A stretch of 20,188 nucleotides of DNA from JAFGTP01 sp964498725. Its GTDB lineage: Bacteria; Fidelibacterota; UBA2242; JAFGTP01. Below the pieces are notes generated by a model, which worked only from the letters and a program-made list of their open reading frames with translations, made no database searches and was not told where the DNA came from. The position numbers and the translations under genes are program-made. Positions 7,511 to 14,114 of the stretch are shown here, piece after piece. Numbering within the stretch: the stretch's first letter is position 1; each line of letters opens with the position of its first letter. The DNA is taken from the NCBI GenBank assembly GCA_964498725.1, contig CAZCHS010000058.1, positions 1-20,188 of the forward strand, read 5' to 3'.

Positions 7511-7810
7511 ATGGTTAAAGCCGAAATCGTTGATGTACTGGCAGAACAAACCGGATTGACAAAACTTGAAACCAAAACAATTGTTGAAGGTGTTATATCC
7601 ACAATATCAGAATCTTTACTCAGAGGCGAAAGAGTAGACCTCAGAGGATTTGGAAATTTCAATGTAAAAATCCGCAAAAGCAAAGTAGCCAGAAATCCCA
7701 ATACTGGCGAAGAAGTAATTGTACCGGAACGGGCTGTGCCTGTTTTCAAACCTTCCAAACATTTTGTCCAACAGGTAGATGCCGAACATAAAAAAAGAAC
7801 AGAAAAATAA
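7511..7810 (+). CDS. HU/IHF-family DNA-binding protein
   Basis: A 99-residue nucleoid protein that bends DNA as a dimer. The N-terminal helices (VKAEIVDVLAEQTGLTKLE) and the beta-arm segment are typical: RGERVDLRGFGNFNVKIRK (about residues 38-56), then ARNPNTGEEVIVPERAVPVFKPSK (about 59-82). The NPNTGE loop carries the conserved proline at the arm tip that intercalates into DNA. The C-terminus has about ten extra, charged residues (EHKKRTEK) beyond the HU core. It has a strong RBS, AAAGGAG (7497-7503), 7 nt before the ATG. HU and IHF-beta cannot be distinguished reliably. It sits 14 nt after sppA and 23 nt before a tiny basic gene, in one apparent transcript. Confidence 0.95.
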   Translation: MVKAEIVDVLAEQTGLTKLETKTIVEGVISTISESLLRGERVDLRGFGNFNVKIRKSKVARNPNTGEEVIVPERAVPVFKPSKHFVQQVDAEHKKRTEK

Positions 7811-7833
7811 ATTAAAGGGAACAGGAGAAACTC

Positions 7834-7923
7834 ATGCCCAGCGGTAAAAAGAGAAAAAGACAAAAAATTAAGACTCACAAAAGAAAAAAACGCAGAAGAA
7901 GAGATCGTCACAAGAAAAAATAA
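7834..7923 (+). CDS. Tiny basic protein, AURKAIP1/COX24 (bS22-like) type, putative ribosomal
   Basis: A 29-residue protein, easily missed because of its size. It reads MPSGKKRKRQKIKTHKRK followed by KRRRRDRHKKK; 19 of 29 residues are Lys or Arg and two are His. It has its own RBS, AGGAG (7823-7827), 6 nt before the ATG, and lies between the HU gene and an intrinsic terminator. From memory, tiny proteins with the same MPSGKKRKR start and THKRKKR core are annotated in Bacteroidota as AURKAIP1/COX24-domain proteins. They are related to the mycobacterial small-subunit protein bS22 and mitochondrial COX24, so a ribosomal small-subunit role is likely. The close match of a whole short protein plus RBS makes chance unlikely. 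The alternative is a general RNA/DNA-binding peptide. Confidence 0.82.
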   Translation: MPSGKKRKRQKIKTHKRKKRRRRDRHKKK

Positions 7924-7948
7924 TTAAATTTTGATTGATGATATTTTG

Positions 7949-7997
7949 AAGGTGTATTCATAAATTGTATATTATTGAATACACCTTTTCTTTTTTT
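7949..7997 (+). terminator. Intrinsic terminator after HU/tiny basic gene
   Basis: A perfect 12-bp stem, AAGGTGTATTCA (7949-7960) with TGAATACACCTT (7976-7987), encloses a 15-nt loop. It is followed directly by a T-rich run (TTCTTTTTTT, up to 7997). It lies 25 nt after the stop of the 29-residue gene and closes the 4821-7923 transcript. The run continues T-rich towards the xseA promoter. Confidence 0.85.
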
Positions 7998-8014
7998 AAT
8001 TATTTAATTTTTGG

Positions 8015-8020
8015 TACAAT
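8015..8020 (+). promoter_or_regulatory. Candidate -10 box of xseA promoter, near-leaderless
   Basis: TACAAT (8015-8020), preceded by TTGG, matches the -10 consensus at 5 of 6 positions. It sits between the upstream terminator and the xseA ATG at 8030. Transcription would begin about 8027, giving a leader of only a few nucleotides, and indeed no Shine-Dalgarno is visible before 8030 or before the in-frame ATG at 8036. No good -35 is seen, only T-rich sequence around 7992-7999. Confidence 0.4.
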
Positions 8021-8029
8021 AATCATCAA

Positions 8030-9274
8030 ATGCCCATGAATAATAAAACAAATATTTTGACTGTCTCAGAAGTGGCAGACCGGATTGAAGCGGTGATCAA
8101 TGATTACCTGCCGTCGGTTTATGTTGAGGGTGAGGTCTCCAATTATTACCGCAGCAAAGCCGGCCATATCTATCTCTCTATCAAGGATGACAAAGCATTG
8201 GTTAATTGTGTCGTCTGGAGTTATAATGCCAATCGCATAAAATTTCAAATTGAAGATGGCATGCGCGTGGTGATCTTTGGCGATGTGGTTACTTATAAAC
8301 TTCGCTCCCAATACCAGATAAAAGTTTTGAGCATTCGCCCTTCGGGAATGGGATATCTCTATCTGGCCTTTGAGGAATTAAAAGCAAAACTGGAAAAAGA
8401 AGGGCTTTTTGATCCAAAACATAAAAAACCAATTCCAAAATATCCGACCCGTATCGGTGTGATCACCAGTCCTACCAGTGCCGCTGTACGGGACATTATC
8501 CAGGTAAGCGGCCGCCGCAATCCTGCCGTGCAATTGGTAATATATCCGGCAGTGGTGCAGGGAGAGGAAGCAGCAGAAACCATTATCCATGGCATCCGAC
8601 ATTTCAATGCTGCGGATGAGAACAAAGTGGACCTGATCATTGTCAGTCGCGGCGGCGGTTCGATTGAGGACCTGTGGTCTTTTAACGAAGAGTCAGTTGT
8701 CCGGGCGATTTATGATTCGGAATTACCTGTTGTTACCGGTATTGGCCATGAGATTGATTTTACCTTATCTGATTTTGCAGCGGACTACCGGGCGCCGACA
8801 CCATCAGCAGCCGCTGAGGAATCCATCCCCAATCTCCAGGAAATACGGGACAGCTTTGACGCCCTGGAAACAAAAATGATTAGCACTTTTAAGTATTTGT
8901 TTGACTCCACAACCATACAGGTTAGGCATTTAAACCGGCAGATTGCCCTCTTGAACCCGGCGACAACTATTTTGAATCAAATCCAGCACATTGATGACAT
9001 GGAGCGGCGGCTGCAATATCAAATCCAAAACAAACTCAAGGAATACCAAAGCCAACTGGAATACCTGAGCGCCAGCCTGAAGTCCCTCAATCCCGAAAGC
9101 ATTTTAGAGCGGGGCTATGCAATAGTTACCGATAAAAATAATAATTTTTTGAAATCAATAAAGAATGTTCATTTAGAAGATAAATTAACTATTAAATTAT
9201 CAGACGGAAAATTAAATACTTCGGTTCTTTCCATTACGGAAAATAATAATAAAGGCGGAGAAAAAAATGAGTAA
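8030..9274 (+). CDS. xseA: Exodeoxyribonuclease VII large subunit
   Basis: Catalytic large subunit of exonuclease VII, which degrades single-stranded DNA from either end to oligonucleotides and works in mismatch and recombination repair. It is 414 residues, as usual. An N-terminal OB-fold binds ssDNA (about 9-105, with SVYVEGEVSNYYRSKAGHIY). The nuclease domain follows: RIGVITSPTSAAVRDI (141-156), VSRGGGSIEDLWSFNEE (205-221), and TGIGHEIDFTLSDFAADYRAPTPSAAAE (236-263). The C-terminal half is the long helical region that recruits XseB. Two in-frame ATGs (8030, 8036) compete; neither has an RBS, unlike almost every other gene here, so a leaderless start is possible. The 3' end overlaps xseB by 8 nt. 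Confidence 0.96.
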   Translation: MPMNNKTNILTVSEVADRIEAVINDYLPSVYVEGEVSNYYRSKAGHIYLSIKDDKALVNCVVWSYNANRIKFQIEDGMRVVIFGDVVTYKLRSQYQIKVLSIRPSGMGYLYLAFEELKAKLEKEGLFDPKHKKPIPKYPTRIGVITSPTSAAVRDIIQVSGRRNPAVQLVIYPAVVQGEEAAETIIHGIRHFNAADENKVDLIIVSRGGGSIEDLWSFNEESVVRAIYDSELPVVTGIGHEIDFTLSDFAADYRAPTPSAAAEESIPNLQEIRDSFDALETKMISTFKYLFDSTTIQVRHLNRQIALLNPATTILNQIQHIDDMERRLQYQIQNKLKEYQSQLEYLSASLKSLNPESILERGYAIVTDKNNNFLKSIKNVHLEDKLTIKLSDGKLNTSVLSITENNNKGGEKNE

Positions 9275-9494
9275 AAAAATTTCCATTGAGAAAAATATTA
9301 AACGAATGGAAGAAATTGTGGATAAACTGGAAAACGAAGAGCTGGATATCGAAAAAGCCTTGTCACTTTTTGAAGAGGGTATTGGCATTTCACAGAAATG
9401 TCATCAACGCCTTGGCGAGCTGGAAAAACGGGTGCGCCTGCTGACCAAAGATTCCGAAGGCAATCTGGTAGAATCCGATATTAAAGAAGCTTAG
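9267..9494 (+). CDS. xseB: Exodeoxyribonuclease VII small subunit
   Basis: A 75-residue helical subunit that binds several-fold to the XseA stalk and is needed for activity and solubility. The family pattern is complete: NIKRMEEIVDKLENEELDIEKALSLFEEG (about 9-37) followed by CHQRLGELEKRVRLL. The ATG lies inside the end of xseA (8-nt overlap), with GGCGGAG at 9254-9260 as RBS, so subunit synthesis is coupled. The C-terminal tail is short and acidic. Confidence 0.95.
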   Translation: MSKKISIEKNIKRMEEIVDKLENEELDIEKALSLFEEGIGISQKCHQRLGELEKRVRLLTKDSEGNLVESDIKEA

Positions 9495-9497
9495 GCT

Positions 9498-10373
9498 ATG
9501 AAAATTTCTCTCCACTTACATCCGGAACGCAAAAAAGTCAAAACAATCCTGCCGGGCATTATCGATTATTTAAATGTCAATGGCCACCAGGTTTTTATTT
9601 GTGAAAAAGACCGGAATCTGTGCCGAAATTATGACGTGATACTTTTGAAAGGTATTGAAGAGTGTGTCAGCATTCCGGTGGACCTTGTGATCAGTATTGG
9701 CGGTGACGGAACCTTTATCGGAGCAGCCCGGTTGATCGCAGGCACGGAAATACCAATCATCGGTTTGCATTCCGGCGGCCTGGGATTTCTCGCGGAAGTA
9801 TTACTGGAAAACTTTGAAACCAAACTGAATGAATTTTTTAAAGGCCACTATTCCATTGAAAAGCGCAAAATTCTTGAAACGGAGATTGTTTATCCCAACC
9901 ATTCCAAAAAATATAACAGCATTAATGATATCCTGATCCATCGCAACCAAACCATTGGAATGTGTAAATTTATCACCTATGTGGACGGCGATTTTTTGAA
10001 CACCTACCGGGGCGACGGTCTGATCATTTCAACCCCATCCGGTTCCACCGCCTATAATATGTCGGCCGGCGGACCGATTATTTTACCTCATCTCGATATT
10101 ATTACGCTCACACCGATCTGTCCACACTCTCTCTCCGCGCGTCCCATCATCATTGGCGGTGACCAGGTTGTAAGCTTTCAACTGGAGAAAAACCGAAATG
10201 TACTGGCTCTGGATATCGACGGACAGGAAAGAGTTTTACTGGAATCAGCGATCAAAGTTAATATAAAAAATTCCTCTCACTCACTCAATGTGGTAAGATT
10301 TGATGATTACTCATTTTTTAAGACTCTGCAAACCAAGTTGAATTGGGGCGTGGATAAACGAAACGAAAATTAA
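9498..10373 (+). CDS. nadK: NAD kinase
   Basis: Cytoplasmic ATP- or polyphosphate-dependent kinase that makes NADP+ from NAD+. It is 291 residues, the normal length. The diagnostic GGDGT (68-72, with catalytic Asp70) sits in ISIGGDGTFIGAARLI. Next come the SINDILIHR block (141-149), RGDGLIISTPSGSTAYNMSAGGPI (171-194) and the LTPICPHSLSARPI block (204-217). One small oddity is GLHSGGLGFLAE (89-100), where many NadK have an Asn in place of His91 (GxNxGxLGFL). The rest of the site is intact, so activity is expected. It starts 3 nt after xseB with only a weak AGGC upstream, suggesting re-initiation from xseB. Confidence 0.95.
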   Translation: MKISLHLHPERKKVKTILPGIIDYLNVNGHQVFICEKDRNLCRNYDVILLKGIEECVSIPVDLVISIGGDGTFIGAARLIAGTEIPIIGLHSGGLGFLAEVLLENFETKLNEFFKGHYSIEKRKILETEIVYPNHSKKYNSINDILIHRNQTIGMCKFITYVDGDFLNTYRGDGLIISTPSGSTAYNMSAGGPIILPHLDIITLTPICPHSLSARPIIIGGDQVVSFQLEKNRNVLALDIDGQERVLLESAIKVNIKNSSHSLNVVRFDDYSFFKTLQTKLNWGVDKRNEN

Positions 10374-10385
10374 TAGAGGCTAAGA

Positions 10386-10835
10386 ATGAATAAAACAATA
10401 CATAAAACAAAAAACATCGCCCTGGTGGCGCATGATAATATGAAGCCGGAGTTACTGGACTGGGCCCTTTACAATAAAAAAACACTGGCCCGCCATCATC
10501 TTTTTGCCACCGGAACAACCGGCAGTTTATTAGCAGATACACTGGATACAGCTATCAATACCATGCAAAGCGGCCCATTGGGCGGCGACCTGCAAATAGG
10601 GGCACTGATCTCTGAAGGAAAAATTGACTTCCTGATCTTTTTCTGGGATCCTCTGGAGGCGCAACCCCATGATCCGGATATTAAGGCGTTATTACGAATT
10701 TCAGCCGTCTGGAATATTCCTGTGGCCTGCAATCGCGCCTCAGCTGATTTCCTCATCAGTTCAGACCTGATGAATGAACCTTACACCCGCCGCATTATGG
10801 ATTATGAAGCCTACAAAAACCGGTACAAAAAATAA
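10386..10835 (+). CDS. mgsA: Methylglyoxal synthase
   Basis: Converts dihydroxyacetone phosphate to methylglyoxal and phosphate, a bypass that relieves sugar-phosphate build-up when phosphate is limiting. It is 149 residues, the usual length. The phosphate-binding GTTGSLLAD (43-51), catalytic SGPLGGDLQIG (62-72, Asp68), FFWDPLEAQPHDPDI (85-99, with His95) and the CNRASADF block (about 115-122) all match the E. coli enzyme. ATG 10386 has AGAGGC (10374-10379) upstream. It follows nadK by 12 nt and abuts the next gene directly. Activity is expected to be inhibited by phosphate, as known for the family. No glyoxalase gene is in the window. Confidence 0.96.
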   Translation: MNKTIHKTKNIALVAHDNMKPELLDWALYNKKTLARHHLFATGTTGSLLADTLDTAINTMQSGPLGGDLQIGALISEGKIDFLIFFWDPLEAQPHDPDIKALLRISAVWNIPVACNRASADFLISSDLMNEPYTRRIMDYEAYKNRYKK

Positions 10836-11513
10836 ATGACCGGTACGCTGATCAATATTATCGCAGTTATAGCCGGCAGTACCATCGGACTATTATTCAA
10901 TAAAAGCCTGCCGGAAAAAGTGATCAAGCCGGTTTTTCAGGTTATTGGATTATTCACTCTTGTACTGGGCATTTCAATGGCCATCAAAGGGGAGGAAATC
11001 CTGCTGATAATTTTCAGCCTGGTCTTAGGAACAATTATTGGTTCCGCTCTGGATCTGGATAACAAATTTCAAAATTTCAGCAACTGGCTGCAAAAAAAAA
11101 TCAATCTGAAAAATGAAAAATTTACGGAAGGACTGATCACGGCCTTTTTATTATTTTGCATGGGCTCCATGACGATCCTGGGGGCTTTTGAGGAAGGACT
11201 TGGCGGAAAGCCCAATTTATTATTAGCCAAATCTGTACTGGATGGTTTCTCCTCAATAGCACTGTCTGCAGGACTGGGAATTGGTGTTATGTTCTCAGTT
11301 ATTCCATTGTTGATATTTCAGGGTGGATTAACCCTGTTAGCGGCCTTTCTTGAGCAATTTTTTACACCTGCCATTATCAATGAATTAACAGCCACCGGCG
11401 GGATTTTGTTACTGGGACTGGGATTGAATATTCTGGAACTCAAAAAAGTCAAAATCATGAATATGTTGCCGGCCCTGATCATCATTGTCTTACTGGCAAT
11501 CTTTTTTACATAA
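10836..11513 (+). CDS. DUF554 family integral membrane protein
   Basis: A 225-residue hydrophobic protein with about seven to eight transmembrane segments, at roughly residues 4-20, 33-51, 54-71, 98-118, 138-158, 159-174, 186-200 and 208-224. The family pattern is seen in the N-terminal TGTLINIIAVIAGSTIGLL, the GTIIGSALDLD stretch (65-75), and FCMGSMTILGAFEEGLGG (107-124) in the fourth helix. The family (YqgA/YdfK-like) is presumed a transporter, but its substrate is not known to me. The ATG follows the mgsA stop immediately (TAAATG), with no room for an independent RBS except within mgsA, so the two are surely coupled. The gene is intact. Confidence 0.88.
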   Translation: MTGTLINIIAVIAGSTIGLLFNKSLPEKVIKPVFQVIGLFTLVLGISMAIKGEEILLIIFSLVLGTIIGSALDLDNKFQNFSNWLQKKINLKNEKFTEGLITAFLLFCMGSMTILGAFEEGLGGKPNLLLAKSVLDGFSSIALSAGLGIGVMFSVIPLLIFQGGLTLLAAFLEQFFTPAIINELTATGGILLLGLGLNILELKKVKIMNMLPALIIIVLLAIFFT

Positions 11514-11602
11514 ATTTGATTTGAATCAAGCCTTTCATCAACAAATTTTCATATATTAATAAATAGATTGTTATTAATTATTATTTGCCCACGGAGGTAA
11601 AG

Positions 11603-13081
11603 ATGAAAACTTTGAGACCCCTGATTATGTTGCTGGCAATTTTCCCGCTGGTATTCGCACAGCAGGATGTTGAAGAAATGATGAAAAAAATGCAGGAACA
11701 GGTCAATACGGAAATTCAAAAGAACGAAGAGGCGGTTCAACGCTATATTTCCAAAAACGACTCCCTCTTTGCCGAATTTCTAAAAAATGAATGGAAGGCC
11801 TTTGATACCAAGGAAGGGGAAAAACGAAAAGAACTACCGAAACCGGATGAGATTCCCGCGATACCGGAAACAAAGTTTGAATATAAGGAATATGTACCGG
11901 TAGAAGTAAACTTGCCGGAGTTAGATATCGACACAAAAATATCACCTGAGATCACCCCACCGGAAATATCTGTTTCTGAGGAAGATAACTATAAAAAAAT
12001 TAAAGTCACATTTTATGATAAAGAATTGACATTCCGGTATAATACAGAAACCCGGATACAGGCCAAAAAGCCGGTCAATGACAAGTCGATTCCGGCATAC
12101 TGGGAAGCAATGAGCAGGGTTGAGACCAAACCGATGCTTCAGCAGATTGAAGAATATTCAGCAAAACTTGGACTGAATGATTATGGTAAATTTTCTTTGG
12201 TCAAAAAAATCGCCTCTGAGATCATTGATGATGAGGAGAGCCGGATATTATTTTCCTGGTATTTGATCACAAAACTGGGCTATGATGTGCGGGTTGGATA
12301 CGGCCCCGGTTTTACCGTGCTGATGGTGCCGAGCAATAATATGCTTTTTGCCCGCCCCTACCTGACCGTAAATAATCAAAAATATTTTATATTTAATTTC
12401 GATGATCATAAACCTAAAAAATTTAATACCCTATATTCTTATGATAAAAAACATCCCACGGCCAATAAATATTTTGATTTTTCCATAACCAAACTTCCTG
12501 AGATAGGAAACTATGATAATCCAAAACAATTAAAATTTAAATATCAGGGTCAATTCTATGAGTTTAATTATGACTACAACGAAGAACTGGTCAAATTTTT
12601 TGATTATTATCCGCAAACAGATTATAGCGTCTATTTCAAAGCGCCGGTAGCGCCGCAGACAATAAATTCTTTTGCCAGGGCTTTCAAACCAATCCTGGCG
12701 GGAAAACCTGAGCAGGAGGCACTGAATATTATTTTGCGGTTTGTGCAGACCGCCTTCATGTACAAAACCGATAACGATCATTTTGGCCGGGAAAAACCGC
12801 TGATCCCTGATGAAACCCTTTATTATCCTTATTCCGACTGTGAAGACCGTTCCATCTTGTTTTCGATCCTGGTGGAAGAATTGCTTGATTTGAAAGCCAT
12901 CGGCCTAAAGTATGACAGTCATATGGCAGTTGGCGTCAAAACAAAGAGTTCACCCAAAGGCGACTATGTCAAACACCGGGGCAATAAATATCTGGTTTGC
13001 GACCCCACATATATTAATGCCAACATCGGTCAAAGTATGCCACGCTACAAAAATAAAGGCATTACAGTAATCGATTTTTAA
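11603..13081 (+). CDS. Secreted transglutaminase-like (cysteine protease fold) protein
   Basis: A 492-residue exported protein. Residues 1-19 are a classical signal peptide (KTLRPLIMLLAIFPLVFA, probable cleavage before QQD). Next come a charged helical stretch (22-80) rich in Glu/Lys, a proline-rich linker (about 78-125), a middle beta-rich domain, and a C-terminal papain-like/transglutaminase domain (about 365-480). A catalytic triad can be proposed: Cys413 in YSDCEDRS, His440 in YDSHMAVGV and Asp467 in YLVCDPTYINANIG. This C-H-D order is that of the transglutaminase-like superfamily, often proteases or peptide-processing enzymes in bacteria. The start at ATG 11603 is fixed by GGAGG (11593-11597); an in-frame TTG at 11585 is disfavoured. 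The substrate is unknown. It could act on cell-wall peptides or secreted proteins. Confidence 0.75.
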   Translation: MKTLRPLIMLLAIFPLVFAQQDVEEMMKKMQEQVNTEIQKNEEAVQRYISKNDSLFAEFLKNEWKAFDTKEGEKRKELPKPDEIPAIPETKFEYKEYVPVEVNLPELDIDTKISPEITPPEISVSEEDNYKKIKVTFYDKELTFRYNTETRIQAKKPVNDKSIPAYWEAMSRVETKPMLQQIEEYSAKLGLNDYGKFSLVKKIASEIIDDEESRILFSWYLITKLGYDVRVGYGPGFTVLMVPSNNMLFARPYLTVNNQKYFIFNFDDHKPKKFNTLYSYDKKHPTANKYFDFSITKLPEIGNYDNPKQLKFKYQGQFYEFNYDYNEELVKFFDYYPQTDYSVYFKAPVAPQTINSFARAFKPILAGKPEQEALNIILRFVQTAFMYKTDNDHFGREKPLIPDETLYYPYSDCEDRSILFSILVEELLDLKAIGLKYDSHMAVGVKTKSSPKGDYVKHRGNKYLVCDPTYINANIGQSMPRYKNKGITVIDF

Positions 13082-13137
13082 GGAATCACATCATACCGAT
13101 TTATCAAAAACAACCATGATTGAATAAGGAATTGCGT

Positions 13138-14007
13138 ATGTCACAAAAATATCAGCAGTTAATTGATTTATATGCCGAAGAAAATCTGACACGGATATCA
13201 TCAAAACTGATCACACTTTACAAAACCGGCCAGAAAAACACTCTCACCCAGATTGCCAGAATGGTGGCGGATTTTACCAAAATTCAGGATGGCAATATGA
13301 GCAAGATATTCACCCAACTGATCATGCTCTATCATCCTGATCGCGCTACAGGGATTCAAAATCAAATTCAGAGTTATCTTACAAAAAATAAGATAGCCGC
13401 ACTCAAACAATACGCCCATATTCTGGAAATCAATGATATGGACGCCATTATTGACCAATATGCCGAAGATGATATTGTGGAATTAGAAGAGGAATATCAA
13501 TGGGAGAATGAGGCTGATGATTATGATATTTTCGAGGAAGAAGAGCCCACTGATTTTGAATTCCACAGACCCGATTATTTTGATTTTTACACGGCTGTCA
13601 AAAGAAAAGTCTACGGTAATCAGCCGATCGATTTTCCACCCCACTACCTGGAGGATTTCGAAGAAATCGAAATGTCCGGTGAATCAATTACGGACCTGTC
13701 CGGCGCTGAATATTGTAAATTTGTCAAAAAATTATATCTGAATAATAATGAAATAACCGATGTATCGGAATTGCTGGACCTTGAATACCTGGAAGAACTA
13801 TATCTATCCCGCAATCAAATCGGATTTATCGACGCGTTGGAAAGTCTGGAAAACCTGGTATTCCTTGACCTCTCTTTCAATGATATTGATGACATCAGCC
13901 CCATATTGACACTGAAAAAGTTGCGCTATGTTAATCTGCTGGGCAATAATATTCCAAAGGAACAGGTTCAAGTATTGAAAGAAAAGGATATCGTGGTGAT
14001 ATCTTAG
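13138..14007 (+). CDS. Cytoplasmic leucine-rich repeat protein with HPD (J-domain-like) segment
   Basis: A 289-residue protein without signal peptide or membrane segment. Residues 1-100 are helical and contain FTQLIMLYHPDRATG (58-72), which looks like helix II plus the HPD loop of a J-domain (HPD 66-68), followed by a possible helix III ending AHILEI (93-98). A strongly acidic stretch (107-142) acts as linker. Residues about 180-272 hold about four SDS22/internalin-like leucine-rich repeats of 22 residues: VKKLYLNNNEITDVSELLDL, LEELYLSRNQIGFIDALESL, LVFLDLSFNDIDDISPILTL and a final LRYVNLLGNNI. The ATG at 13138 is chosen for AAGGA at 13126-13130; a TTG at 13120 lies before the RBS. I infer a protein-protein interaction role. 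The J-domain call is weak because only the HPD and flanking hydrophobics support it. Confidence 0.75.
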   Translation: MSQKYQQLIDLYAEENLTRISSKLITLYKTGQKNTLTQIARMVADFTKIQDGNMSKIFTQLIMLYHPDRATGIQNQIQSYLTKNKIAALKQYAHILEINDMDAIIDQYAEDDIVELEEEYQWENEADDYDIFEEEEPTDFEFHRPDYFDFYTAVKRKVYGNQPIDFPPHYLEDFEEIEMSGESITDLSGAEYCKFVKKLYLNNNEITDVSELLDLEYLEELYLSRNQIGFIDALESLENLVFLDLSFNDIDDISPILTLKKLRYVNLLGNNIPKEQVQVLKEKDIVVIS

Positions 14008-14021
14008 CATAAGATAGCAAA

Positions 14022-14050
14022 TTTTCCAATACTAACAGCACCAGTATAAT
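14022..14050 (+). promoter_or_regulatory. Candidate sigma-70-type promoter for the M16C peptidase gene
   Basis: A consensus-perfect -10 box TATAAT (14045-14050) follows a weak -35-like TTTTCC (14022-14027) at 17-bp spacing. It lies in the 107-bp gap between the LRR gene and the peptidase gene. The predicted start near 14057 would give a leader of about 58 nt containing the AGGAGGAG RBS (14105-14112). Confidence 0.4.
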
Positions 14051-14114
14051 ATTTGAAGAAAATAAAATAATGATTATATTGTTACCGTTATATCACAACC
14101 AAACAGGAGGAGAA

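Noticed and set aside
11516..11529. Palindrome TTGATT-TG-AATCAA after the DUF554 gene
   Set aside because: Only 6-bp arms, no T-tract, and no position relative to a clear promoter; too short to call a terminator or operator.
14070..14114. Upstream ATG at 14070 extending the M16C protein
   Set aside because: It places an extra 15 residues before the lipobox signal and lacks an RBS; ATG 14115 has AGGAGGAG and gives a proper lipoprotein signal peptide.
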